Below are positions 5,675-11,070 of a DNA stretch of 11,070 nucleotides, one piece after another (within the stretch, counting starts at the first letter, position 1; every line of letters begins with the position of its first letter). The DNA is from JAHFHB01 sp964393875 (GTDB lineage Bacteria; Omnitrophota; Omnitrophia; Omnitrophales; Aquincolibacteriaceae). Position numbers and translations under genes: made by a program. The stretch lies in the NCBI GenBank assembly GCA_964393875.1, contig CAYMUZ010000039.1, positions 1 to 11,070 on the forward strand. The letters run 5' to 3'. The notes beneath the pieces were generated by a model. It had not been told where the DNA came from, made no database searches, and saw only the letters and a program-made list of their open reading frames with translations.

Positions 5675-6604
5675 TTATCCCTGATTGACGGGCATAACCG
5701 TTACGCTCTGCAAAAGATCTTCCCCTTTTTCAGAGATCACTTCAAGCCGTACGCGCATCTTCGGTTTCAGGTCAGCTGCTTCGATGACTTTGCGAACTTT
5801 ATCGGCAAAACCAAGCTTCAGAGTTTGGATTTTCCCAGGGGTAGATTCGATCTGCATGTCGATGCCCTTCGAAGTGCGACTGACTTCCATCACTTTTTGG
5901 CCAATTTCGCCACCCGCTTTTTCTTTTGCCGGGAAAAGTAGCTTTTCATTTTGGAAACCCTTTTCAGTCAGCTCCTGATCCTTTGTTTTGACGGGGGGCG
6001 GTTCTTTCTCTGGAGTTTTTCCCTTTTCACCACCTCTGCCACCAGCGCCCGCTGCCGGGCCTGCGTCTCCAGGCGACCCGTCATCTGCCCCGCTCCCAGC
6101 GTCACCCGCCGAAGGCGCACCGCCACCGCCTGGAGCACCCCCTTTCTGAGGGGGCTGTGCACCTCGCTGATTCGGCGGCGTGGGTATCGGCGGAGCTTTA
6201 GGGGGTTGAGGATTCTTCTTTGGCATCTGGGGCAGTTTCGGAGGGATCTTGGGAATGCTCGGAATCCTGGGAACGTTTGGCAGTCCAAACATCTTTTTGG
6301 TGCCCTCGCCAAGATCTGAAAGAGAAGAATGTAACCCTGCACCCGTTGGTTCTCCGCGATAGATACGCTCGCCTTTACGGACTTGGCCCGCACTGACCTC
6401 GACGCTAATACGCGTCCCTTTTCCGAGTATGAATTTTTTTTCTCCGGTCGGAACCTTCACCGTTAATTTCCACCCTCCGCCCTTCACAGCAGCCAGCCCG
6501 ACGATCTCGCCTTCAGCAACGCCGGGCGCAGCGCCCGCTACCTGCGACCCGGCAAACAGGGTCAGCAAAATCCAAACACCCCACTTCAAACGCGCTGGAC
6601 TCAT
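5675..6604 (-). CDS. Exported two-domain protein with Pro/Gly-rich linker, unknown function
   Basis: 309 residues, first gene of the leftward block. It has a signal peptide (about 1-26, AGA-A cut likely). Residues 31-83 form a small beta-rich module (GEIVGLAAVKGGGWKLTVKV, then GKGTRISVEV). Residues 108-153 are very proline-rich (IPSIPKIPPKLPQMP, PPKAPPIPTPP), residues 154-196 are Gly/Ala-rich, and residues 236-306 form a second beta-rich module. The two ends look like distant copies, so this may be a duplicated small barrel joined by a flexible periplasm-spanning linker. No cysteine and few histidines are present, so direct copper binding is not indicated. The ATG at 6604 is preceded by GAGGAGGG with a 4-nt gap, a strong site. 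A promoter lies upstream in the divergent region. I do not recognise the family. Confidence 0.8.
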   Translation of the reverse strand: MSPARLKWGVWILLTLFAGSQVAGAAPGVAEGEIVGLAAVKGGGWKLTVKVPTGEKKFILGKGTRISVEVSAGQVRKGERIYRGEPTGAGLHSSLSDLGEGTKKMFGLPNVPRIPSIPKIPPKLPQMPKKNPQPPKAPPIPTPPNQRGAQPPQKGGAPGGGGAPSAGDAGSGADDGSPGDAGPAAGAGGRGGEKGKTPEKEPPPVKTKDQELTEKGFQNEKLLFPAKEKAGGEIGQKVMEVSRTSKGIDMQIESTPGKIQTLKLGFADKVRKVIEAADLKPKMRVRLEVISEKGEDLLQSVTVMPVNQG

Positions 6605-6608
6605 AAAA

Positions 6609-6616
6609 CCCTCCTC
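6609..6616 (-). promoter_or_regulatory. Strong ribosome binding site of the first leftward gene
   Basis: GAGGAGGG on the minus strand, 4 nt before the ATG at 6604. Unlike the genes with leaderless-type promoters, this one has a standard leader of roughly 70 nt. Confidence 0.75.
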
Positions 6617-6663
6617 AGACCAGTGAAAATCACATCACGAAATTGTAAAGTTTTCCAAAAAAA

Positions 6664-6683
6664 GCACGGGGTTGACCGGGTGC
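6664..6683. promoter_or_regulatory. Interrupted 20-bp palindrome at the leftward transcription start, possible operator
   Basis: Reads GCAC-GG-GGT-TG-ACC-GG-GTGC. The outer four and inner three bases on each side are perfectly symmetric, while the GG pairs and central TG are not, giving 14 of 20 symmetric positions. It directly follows the leftward -10 box (6689..6684), where transcription would start. A protein bound here would block that promoter. No regulator in the window can be assigned to it. Confidence 0.35.
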
Positions 6684-6711
6684 ATTATACTTCAAATCGG
6701 CTCTTTGTTGA
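6684..6711 (-). promoter_or_regulatory. Promoter for the leftward exported-protein and copper-efflux block
   Basis: On the minus strand, TATAAT (6689..6684) is a perfect -10 box. The best -35 candidate is TCAACA (6711..6706) at a 16-bp spacer, which matches the consensus in four of six positions. Start of transcription would fall near 6677, giving a leader of about 70 nt before the ATG at 6604. The weak -35 would fit an activated promoter. Confidence 0.5.
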
Positions 6712-6736
6712 TTTTTTTGAAATTTTCCACCTTGGG

Positions 6737-6765
6737 TTGCAGAACGTCCCATCTTTCTTTATACT
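6737..6765 (+). promoter_or_regulatory. Promoter for the dedA-liv block
   Basis: TTGCAG (6737-6742) and TATACT (6760-6765) are spaced by 17 bp, a good sigma-70-type match. Start of transcription would be near 6772, only about 5 nt before the ATG at 6777. No purine-rich ribosome site lies before that ATG (AACCTTTTACC), so the message would be leaderless or nearly so. Confidence 0.6.
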
Positions 6766-6776
6766 AACCTTTTACC

Positions 6777-7442
6777 ATGCCCTGCGCATTGGGCTCAACG
6801 TTTGGATTTTTCTTGGATTTTTTTTCGCATTTCCACAACCTTGAAGATTTGATCCGCTGGGGCGGATATCTCGGTCTTTTCCTGATTGTTTTTGCGGAAA
6901 CGGGTCTTTTCTTTGGTTTTTTCCTTCCCGGAGATTCTCTGCTTGTCACTGCCGGCCTCATCGCAGCTCTGGATCACACCCTGGACATTCGAATTCTTGT
7001 GACACTCCTTTGCGTAGCAGCCATTGCCGGTGACAGCGTTGGTTATGCGCTCGGTTATCATTTCGGGCCACGCCTATTCAATAAGGAAGACTCTCTCTTT
7101 TTTCATCGCAATCATCTTTTAAAAGCCCAGCGATTTTATGAAAAATACGGCGCTAAAACGATTGTGCTGGCTCGTTTTGTTCCCATCGTACGGACCTTTG
7201 CACCCACTGTTGCGGGAGCGGGTCGAATGCATTATGCAAAATTTATATTTTATAACATCGTCGGTGGCATCGGCTGGGTGACGAGTATGAGTCTCTGTGG
7301 TTACTCCCTTGCACGCGCCATCCCGGGCATAGATAAAAAAATCCACTGGGTCATTTTAATGGTTATTTTTCTTTCGATTATTCCACTGATTCTGGAGTGG
7401 CTTAAAACCCGTAAAGAAAAAAAGGAGACACCCCATGCATAG
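6777..7442 (+). CDS. DedA-family (SNARE-associated) inner-membrane protein
   Basis: Polytopic inner-membrane protein of the DedA superfamily, 221 residues, a usual length. Members are linked to movement of lipids such as undecaprenyl phosphate or phosphatidylethanolamine across the membrane and to envelope proton homeostasis. Key signatures are present: FAETGLFFGFFLPGDSLLVTAG (E41 and D53), GDSVGYALGYHFGPRLF (85-101) and ARFVPIVRTFAPTVAGAGRM (132-151, R133 and R139). The spacing of the two acidic residues (12) and two arginines (6) equals that of the essential E39/D51 and R130/R136 of E. coli YqjA. C-terminal TM segments are at about 156-178 and 190-208, followed by a basic tail (KTRKEKKE). 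The ATG at 6777 has no clear ribosome site but sits just after a good promoter. Its last codons overlap the start of the binding-protein gene by 8 nt. The exact substrate cannot be read from sequence. Confidence 0.92.
   Translation: MPCALGSTFGFFLDFFSHFHNLEDLIRWGGYLGLFLIVFAETGLFFGFFLPGDSLLVTAGLIAALDHTLDIRILVTLLCVAAIAGDSVGYALGYHFGPRLFNKEDSLFFHRNHLLKAQRFYEKYGAKTIVLARFVPIVRTFAPTVAGAGRMHYAKFIFYNIVGGIGWVTSMSLCGYSLARAIPGIDKKIHWVILMVIFLSIIPLILEWLKTRKEKKETPHA
7422..7428 (+). promoter_or_regulatory. Ribosome binding site of the ABC binding-protein gene
   Basis: AAGGAGA, 6 nt before the ATG at 7435, lies inside the lysine-rich end of the dedA gene. It supports the 7435 start and co-translation with dedA. 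Confidence 0.75.
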
Positions 7443-8604
7443 CCATGCCGCCTTACGGCTTCGGTCTTCCGCCTTCCGCCTCTTGGTGTCCATCAACCTT
7501 GCCGGCATTTTCTTGCTCGCCGGCTGCGGACAAGGCTCCGGCGGCCGGACGATTAAAATCGGTTGTGCGGCTCCACTCACCGGCGATCAAGCCCAGCTCG
7601 GCATCGATGTCTGTCAGGGAGTCCGGCTCGCGGTCGACGAGGCCAATGCGCGCGGCGAGATTATGCCCGGACAAACACTTGAAACGCTTGCCCTCGATGA
7701 CCAGCACAACCCGGCACAGGCGGTCAATGTGGCTAAAAAATTCGTGTCTGACCGCGACGTCATCGCGGTGATGGGCCACTTCAATTCCAGCTGCACCAAG
7801 CCTGCCTCAGCGGTTTATCACGAAGCGCGCTTGACTCAAATTACCGCCAGCTCTACCAACCCCGCGTTATCCCGCCAAGGCTTTGATACTTTCTTTCGCG
7901 TGGCGGCGACCGACGACGTGCAGGGCCCCAAGGCGGCCCGCCATGCTTTCCAAAAGCTTGGGTTCAAAAGTGTTTTTGTGATTGATGACAAAACCACCTA
8001 CGGCAAAGGGCTGGCCGATGAATTTAAAAAAGAGGCCGCCAAAATTGGAATGACAATTCTTGGCCATGAGGGGATCACTCAGGGGGATAAAGATTTCACC
8101 CCCCTTTTAACCCGCATCAGACCGCTGGCGCCTGAGCTCATTTATTACGGAGGTGTCTATCCGGAAGGCGCGCTGCTCATTCGGCAAGCGCGTGCCCTGA
8201 ACCTCAATGCTGTTTTTATGGGCGGCGACGGATTGGCTTCTCCGATATTTATTGACCTGGCCAGTCCCGCCATTGCCGAAGGCGCTTACGCAACCATGGT
8301 CGGCGGGGACATGGAAAAAATTCCCGCCGCACGCGGATTCATCGAGGCTTACAAATCCCGTTACGGTCAAGCGGGTCAATGGTCCGCCTACGGCTATGAT
8401 GCCGCCAACATTTTGATTGAAGCCATTCGCCGCGCCGCAGCAAAAGACCGGCAGACCGTTCTCAAAGAGATGCGTAAAATCTCTCACTTCACCGGCGTCA
8501 CCGGCGAAGTTGTTTTTGATGAGCGCGGTGACAATCGCAACCAATTCATCGGTGTCTTCAAAGTTGAAAATGGTCAGCTGGTTTATACCGGCGAAGCTGA
8601 GTAG
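7435..8604 (+). CDS. livJ: Branched-chain amino-acid-type ABC transporter binding lipoprotein (LivJ/LivK-like)
   Basis: Substrate-binding protein (periplasmic binding protein type I fold, Leu/Ile/Val-binding family), 389 residues. The signal sequence ends in a lipobox, FLLAG-C31, so it is likely lipid-anchored. The mature start, TIKIGCAAPLTGDQAQLGIDVCQGVRLAVDEAN, is typical. Further signatures are LDDQHNPAQAVNVAKKFV (87-104), GHFNSSCTKPAS (114-125, Ser/Thr contacts for the amino-acid carboxylate), ITASSTNP (136-143), DDKTTYGKGLADEF (184-197), YYGGVYPEGALLIRQA (237-252, E244 a candidate contact for the amino group) and GDGL at 264-267. These point to an amino-acid ligand, probably branched-chain, but the family also includes amide, urea and aromatic-compound binders. 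LivJ and LivK cannot be told apart. The ATG at 7435 has AAGGAGA 6 nt upstream. LivH follows 11 nt after the stop. Confidence 0.93.
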   Translation: MHSHAALRLRSSAFRLLVSINLAGIFLLAGCGQGSGGRTIKIGCAAPLTGDQAQLGIDVCQGVRLAVDEANARGEIMPGQTLETLALDDQHNPAQAVNVAKKFVSDRDVIAVMGHFNSSCTKPASAVYHEARLTQITASSTNPALSRQGFDTFFRVAATDDVQGPKAARHAFQKLGFKSVFVIDDKTTYGKGLADEFKKEAAKIGMTILGHEGITQGDKDFTPLLTRIRPLAPELIYYGGVYPEGALLIRQARALNLNAVFMGGDGLASPIFIDLASPAIAEGAYATMVGGDMEKIPAARGFIEAYKSRYGQAGQWSAYGYDAANILIEAIRRAAAKDRQTVLKEMRKISHFTGVTGEVVFDERGDNRNQFIGVFKVENGQLVYTGEAE

Positions 8605-8615
8605 TTTCTACGTCC

Positions 8616-9527
8616 ATGAATTCTGTCTTCCTTCAGCAAATCGTCAACGGCCTGACGATTGGCATGATTTACGCGCTGATCGCGCTCGGCTACACCATGG
8701 TCTACGGCATTGCCCAGCTAATCAACTTTGCCCACGGCGATGTGTTTATGGTGGGCGCTTATCTCGGGCTCTTCGCTTACACCACCCTGCTGCCGCTGGT
8801 GGCCATCACACGCACCTCGAGCGCCGGCATCACCCTCGTTTTTTTAAGCGCAATGGTGCTTTCAGCGCTCGTAGGGTTTTTGATCGAACGTTTTGCCTAC
8901 CGGCCGTTGCGCCATGCGCCACGCCTGGCACCGTTGATCACAGCGATCGGCATCTCCTTTCTTCTACAGAATATGGTGATGCTGATCTTTGGCCCCACCG
9001 ACAAAAGTTTCCCGGTTCTCTTTGAGATTAAAAAATTCACCTGGTGCCATGTCACGGTCACCAATCTTCAGATTTTGATTGCCGTCAGCTCCGTGCTGCT
9101 CATGGCCGCTCTGCATTTTTTTGTCAGCTCTACACGCACCGGAAAAGCCATGCGAGCATTGGCCGATGACAGCGTCGCAGCCAACCTGGTCGGCATCAAT
9201 ACCAGCAGAATCATTTCGATTACTTTCGTCATTGGTTCAGCACTCGCCGGTGCAGGCGGCGTGATGTTTGCGCTTTATTACAACACCCTCAATTTTCACG
9301 ACGGCTATCTCGCCGGCCTGAAAGCCTTTACCGCAGCAGTGCTCGGCGGCATTGGCAACATTCCAGGCGCGATGCTGGGCGGCCTGTTGATCGGTATTCT
9401 GGAAGGGCTCGGCGCGGGGTATCTCTCGTCGGAATGGAAAAATGTATTCGCTTTTTTTGTACTGATTCTCATTCTGCTTTTCAGACCGCAGGGGCTTCTC
9501 GGATCCCGCGTGGTCAAAAAGGTTTAA
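8616..9527 (+). CDS. livH: Branched-chain amino-acid ABC transporter permease LivH
   Basis: First of two inner-membrane permeases of the importer, 303 residues, normal length, about eight TM helices. Family marks: QQIVNGLTIGMIYALIALGY (7-26), GYTMVYGIAQLINFAHGD (25-42), IERFAYRPLRHAPRLAPLITAIG (90-112), RTGKAMRALADD (174-185, cytoplasmic loop that meets the ATPases), VLGGIGNIPGAMLGG (242-256) and the ending LLFRPQGLLG (287-296). It pairs with LivM to form the translocation path and couples to LivG and LivF. The ATG at 8616 begins 11 nt after the binding-protein stop. No convincing purine-rich ribosome site is seen, so translation may rely on re-initiation. The protein is too well conserved from residue 4 on for a later start. 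Confidence 0.95.
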   Translation: MNSVFLQQIVNGLTIGMIYALIALGYTMVYGIAQLINFAHGDVFMVGAYLGLFAYTTLLPLVAITRTSSAGITLVFLSAMVLSALVGFLIERFAYRPLRHAPRLAPLITAIGISFLLQNMVMLIFGPTDKSFPVLFEIKKFTWCHVTVTNLQILIAVSSVLLMAALHFFVSSTRTGKAMRALADDSVAANLVGINTSRIISITFVIGSALAGAGGVMFALYYNTLNFHDGYLAGLKAFTAAVLGGIGNIPGAMLGGLLIGILEGLGAGYLSSEWKNVFAFFVLILILLFRPQGLLGSRVVKKV

Positions 9528-9533
9528 CAAAAG

Positions 9534-10529
9534 ATGATCGCCCCGCTCAAATCCAACCGTTCGCGCTCACTCCTCCTCGGAGCAGGCTTTCTCTCACTAG
9601 CGGCGCTCTTCCCCTTTCTCGACAGCAACCCTTATCACGTCGATGTGCTTGTCTCCACGGGCATCTTCATCCTGTTGGCACTGGGCCTCAACGTTATCGT
9701 GGGCTTCGCCGGCATTCTGCATTTGGGCTACGCCGCTCTTTTCGCCGTCGGTGCTTATACTTACGCCCTAGTGAACATTCACCTGCATATTGGCTTTTGG
9801 CCCGGACTGATCCTTAGCGCATTTTCTGCCGCATTCTTCAGCATGTTGCTTGCCTTCCCGGCTCTGCGGCTGGGGGGCGATTACTTGGCGATTGTGACGC
9901 TCGGCGCCGGCGAAATCGTCCGTATTGCGCTCAATAATCTTGATCAGATCACGGGCGGCCCCAACGGATTACTCGGCATCGAACATCCCTCGCTCGGTTT
10001 CAAAGGCACGAACTTTGGGGTCGCCTCCACGCCCTACTATTTTTTGACGTTCGCGCTTATTGTAATCGTTCTTTTTTTTCTACGCCGGCTCGAACTCTCG
10101 CCGCTCGGACGCGCCTGGGTCGCCATGCGCGAAGACGAACTGGCCGCTTCGTGCATGGGGATCAATCTGACCCGGGCAAGGCTCTCCGCCTTTGGCATCG
10201 GCGGATTTATTGCCGGCCTCGCGGGCTGTGTCTTTGCCTCCAAACAAGGAACCGTTTCACCCGACAGTTTTGATTTTGTGGTGTCAGTCATGGTGCTGGC
10301 CATGATCGTGCTTGGCGGCCTTGGCAATATGAGCGGCGCCATTCTCGGAGCGGTCACCCTAAGCCTATTGCCGGAATTTTTACGGGGCTTTGAAGTTTAT
10401 CGCATGCTAATTTTTGGGATCGCCATGATCGCCATGATGCTGATGCGGCCGCAGGGAATCTTGAGCGAAAAGCGGCATCGTGAAGAGTACGGGAAATCCC
10501 GAACCGGAGAACCCCATGCCGGCAGCTAA
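9534..10529 (+). CDS. livM: Branched-chain amino-acid ABC transporter permease LivM
   Basis: Second permease of the importer, 331 residues, about nine TM helices. Signatures: LGLNVIVGFAGILHLGYAALFAVGAY (50-75), FPALRLGGDYLAIVTLGAGEI (108-128), ITGGPNGLLGI (139-149), the cytoplasmic coupling segment SPLGRAWVAMREDELAA (189-205), VLGGLGNMSGAILGA (259-273) and MRPQGIL (304-310). The C-terminus is a charged tail (SEKRHREEYGKS). The ATG at 9534 follows the LivH stop by 6 nt (CAAAAG), with only a weak AAAG-type site. The LivG start lies within its last codons, a 14-nt overlap. Together with LivH it forms the heteromeric pore. The length is shorter than the E. coli LivM, which carries an extra N-terminal part, but is usual for most bacteria. 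Confidence 0.95.
   Translation: MIAPLKSNRSRSLLLGAGFLSLAALFPFLDSNPYHVDVLVSTGIFILLALGLNVIVGFAGILHLGYAALFAVGAYTYALVNIHLHIGFWPGLILSAFSAAFFSMLLAFPALRLGGDYLAIVTLGAGEIVRIALNNLDQITGGPNGLLGIEHPSLGFKGTNFGVASTPYYFLTFALIVIVLFFLRRLELSPLGRAWVAMREDELAASCMGINLTRARLSAFGIGGFIAGLAGCVFASKQGTVSPDSFDFVVSVMVLAMIVLGGLGNMSGAILGAVTLSLLPEFLRGFEVYRMLIFGIAMIAMMLMRPQGILSEKRHREEYGKSRTGEPHAGS
10506..10510 (+). promoter_or_regulatory. Ribosome binding site of livG
   Basis: GGAGA lies 5 nt before the ATG at 10516, inside the end of livM. It favours this start over the in-frame ATG at 10543, which has only GCGGAA upstream. Confidence 0.65.
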
Positions 10530-11070
10530 TACCCTTGCGGAAATGACCCTTCTCAATGTGGAAGGATTGACCAAACGCTTTGGGGGGATCACCGCCCTTG
10601 AAAAAATTAACTTTTCTGTTCTACGCGGAAAAATCGTCAGTATCATTGGTCCCAACGGCGCCGGGAAAACCACCCTTTTTAACTGTATTACGGGGCTTTA
10701 CAGCCCGGAGGAGGGCTCCATTTATTTTGATGAACAGATCCTCCTCAATAAGCTCACCCCTTTTGCAATTACTCAAAAGGGGATTGCCCGAACCTTTCAA
10801 ACTATCCGTCTTTTTAAACACATGAGTGCGATTGAAAACGTCATGGTCGGTGCCCATGTGCGAACCCGGCTAGGGCTCAGCGATACACTTTTCTCCACGC
10901 GCCGCTTTAAAGTCACTGAAAAAAAAATCCATCTTCATGCTCTCCGCCTGCTCGCTTTCTTCGGGCTTGAAGCCAAAGCCGATGAGCTGGCGCGCAATCT
11001 TTCATACGGACATCAGCGCAAACTCGAAGTTGCGCGAGCACTCGCCTCCGACCCAAAAGTGTTACTGCTG
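10516..11070 (+). CDS. livG: Branched-chain amino-acid ABC transporter ATPase LivG, N-terminal part (continues past the right edge)
   Basis: Cytoplasmic ATPase that powers the importer with LivF. The first 185 residues are present; the family is about 250-260 long. Seen in order: LLNVEGLTKRFGGITAL (12-28), Walker A GPNGAGKTT (45-53), Q-loop at Q95 in GIARTFQTIRLF (89-100, typical of LivG), NVMVGAHVRTRLG (108-120), the helical region with a LivG-style insertion (about 121-150), and signature LSYGHQRKLEVARAL (162-176). The window ends at KVLLL, just before the Walker B aspartate. The frame is open to the last base. ATG 10516 has GGAGA with a 5-nt gap and overlaps the end of livM by 14 nt. A later ATG at 10543 (residue 10) has a poorer site. 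LivF would be expected next. Confidence 0.95.
   Translation, partial: MPAANTLAEMTLLNVEGLTKRFGGITALEKINFSVLRGKIVSIIGPNGAGKTTLFNCITGLYSPEEGSIYFDEQILLNKLTPFAITQKGIARTFQTIRLFKHMSAIENVMVGAHVRTRLGLSDTLFSTRRFKVTEKKIHLHALRLLAFFGLEAKADELARNLSYGHQRKLEVARALASDPKVLLL

Noticed and set aside
5968..6393. 141-codon minus-strand frame inside the Pro/Gly-rich gene
   Set aside because: Out-of-frame reading of low-complexity coding sequence, Arg/Pro-rich, without an independent start signal.
6672..6691. TTGACC and TATACT as a plus-strand promoter
   Set aside because: The two boxes are only 8 bp apart, too close for a sigma-70-type promoter. TTGACC is better explained as part of the interrupted palindrome.
8417..9025. 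202-codon plus-strand open frame across the binding-protein and LivH genes
   Set aside because: Different frame of two well-conserved transporter genes. Its product has no recognisable motif and it has no ribosome site.

Overview
The window comes from a diderm (Gram-negative) bacterium of mid-range GC. It encodes an outer-membrane efflux factor, two lipobox-bearing lipoproteins besides a lipobox-bearing binding protein, and several other Sec-exported proteins. The sequence does not fix the lineage. The gene styles fit environmental deltaproteobacteria-like or candidate-phylum bacteria, but that is only an impression. I see no tRNA, rRNA, CRISPR array, insertion sequence or phage gene. There is no gene-free stretch longer than about 175 bases.

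Two gene blocks diverge from a 172-bp promoter region (6605-6776). The left block runs on the minus strand from 6604 to the left edge and holds eight genes in tight order. First comes an exported Pro/Gly-rich two-domain protein (5675-6604). Next are a small lipoprotein (5069-5665), an exported glycine-zipper protein (4540-5067) and a lipoprotein with an amicyanin-like copper centre plus a carboxypeptidase-regulatory-like domain (3727-4536). After a 37-bp gap that looks like an internal promoter there is a small Cys/His-rich exported protein (3282-3689). The block ends with a complete tripartite RND efflux set: an outer-membrane factor (1908-3206), a CusB-type adaptor with an N-terminal metal-binding domain (644-1906) and the N-terminal 218 residues of a CusA-type pump (1-654). 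The last three genes are translationally coupled, with a 1-nt gap and then an 11-nt overlap. The likely job is export of Cu(I)/Ag(I) from the periplasm across the outer membrane, with the Cys/His-rich protein and the cupredoxin lipoprotein as candidate periplasmic copper carriers or electron-transfer partners. No metal-sensing regulator is visible in the window.

The right block runs on the plus strand from 6777 to the right edge. It holds a DedA-family membrane protein (6777-7442) whose end overlaps the start of a branched-chain amino-acid-type ABC importer. The importer consists of a lipoprotein binding protein (7435-8604), two permeases LivH (8616-9527) and LivM (9534-10529), and the LivG ATPase (10516 to the edge, incomplete). 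A LivF gene would be expected just outside the window.

Most of the window is recognisable. The least explained parts are the three exported proteins of unknown function at the head of the copper block, the second atypical Cys cluster in the CusB-type adaptor, and two promoters whose -10 boxes lie so close to the start codon that their transcripts may be leaderless.
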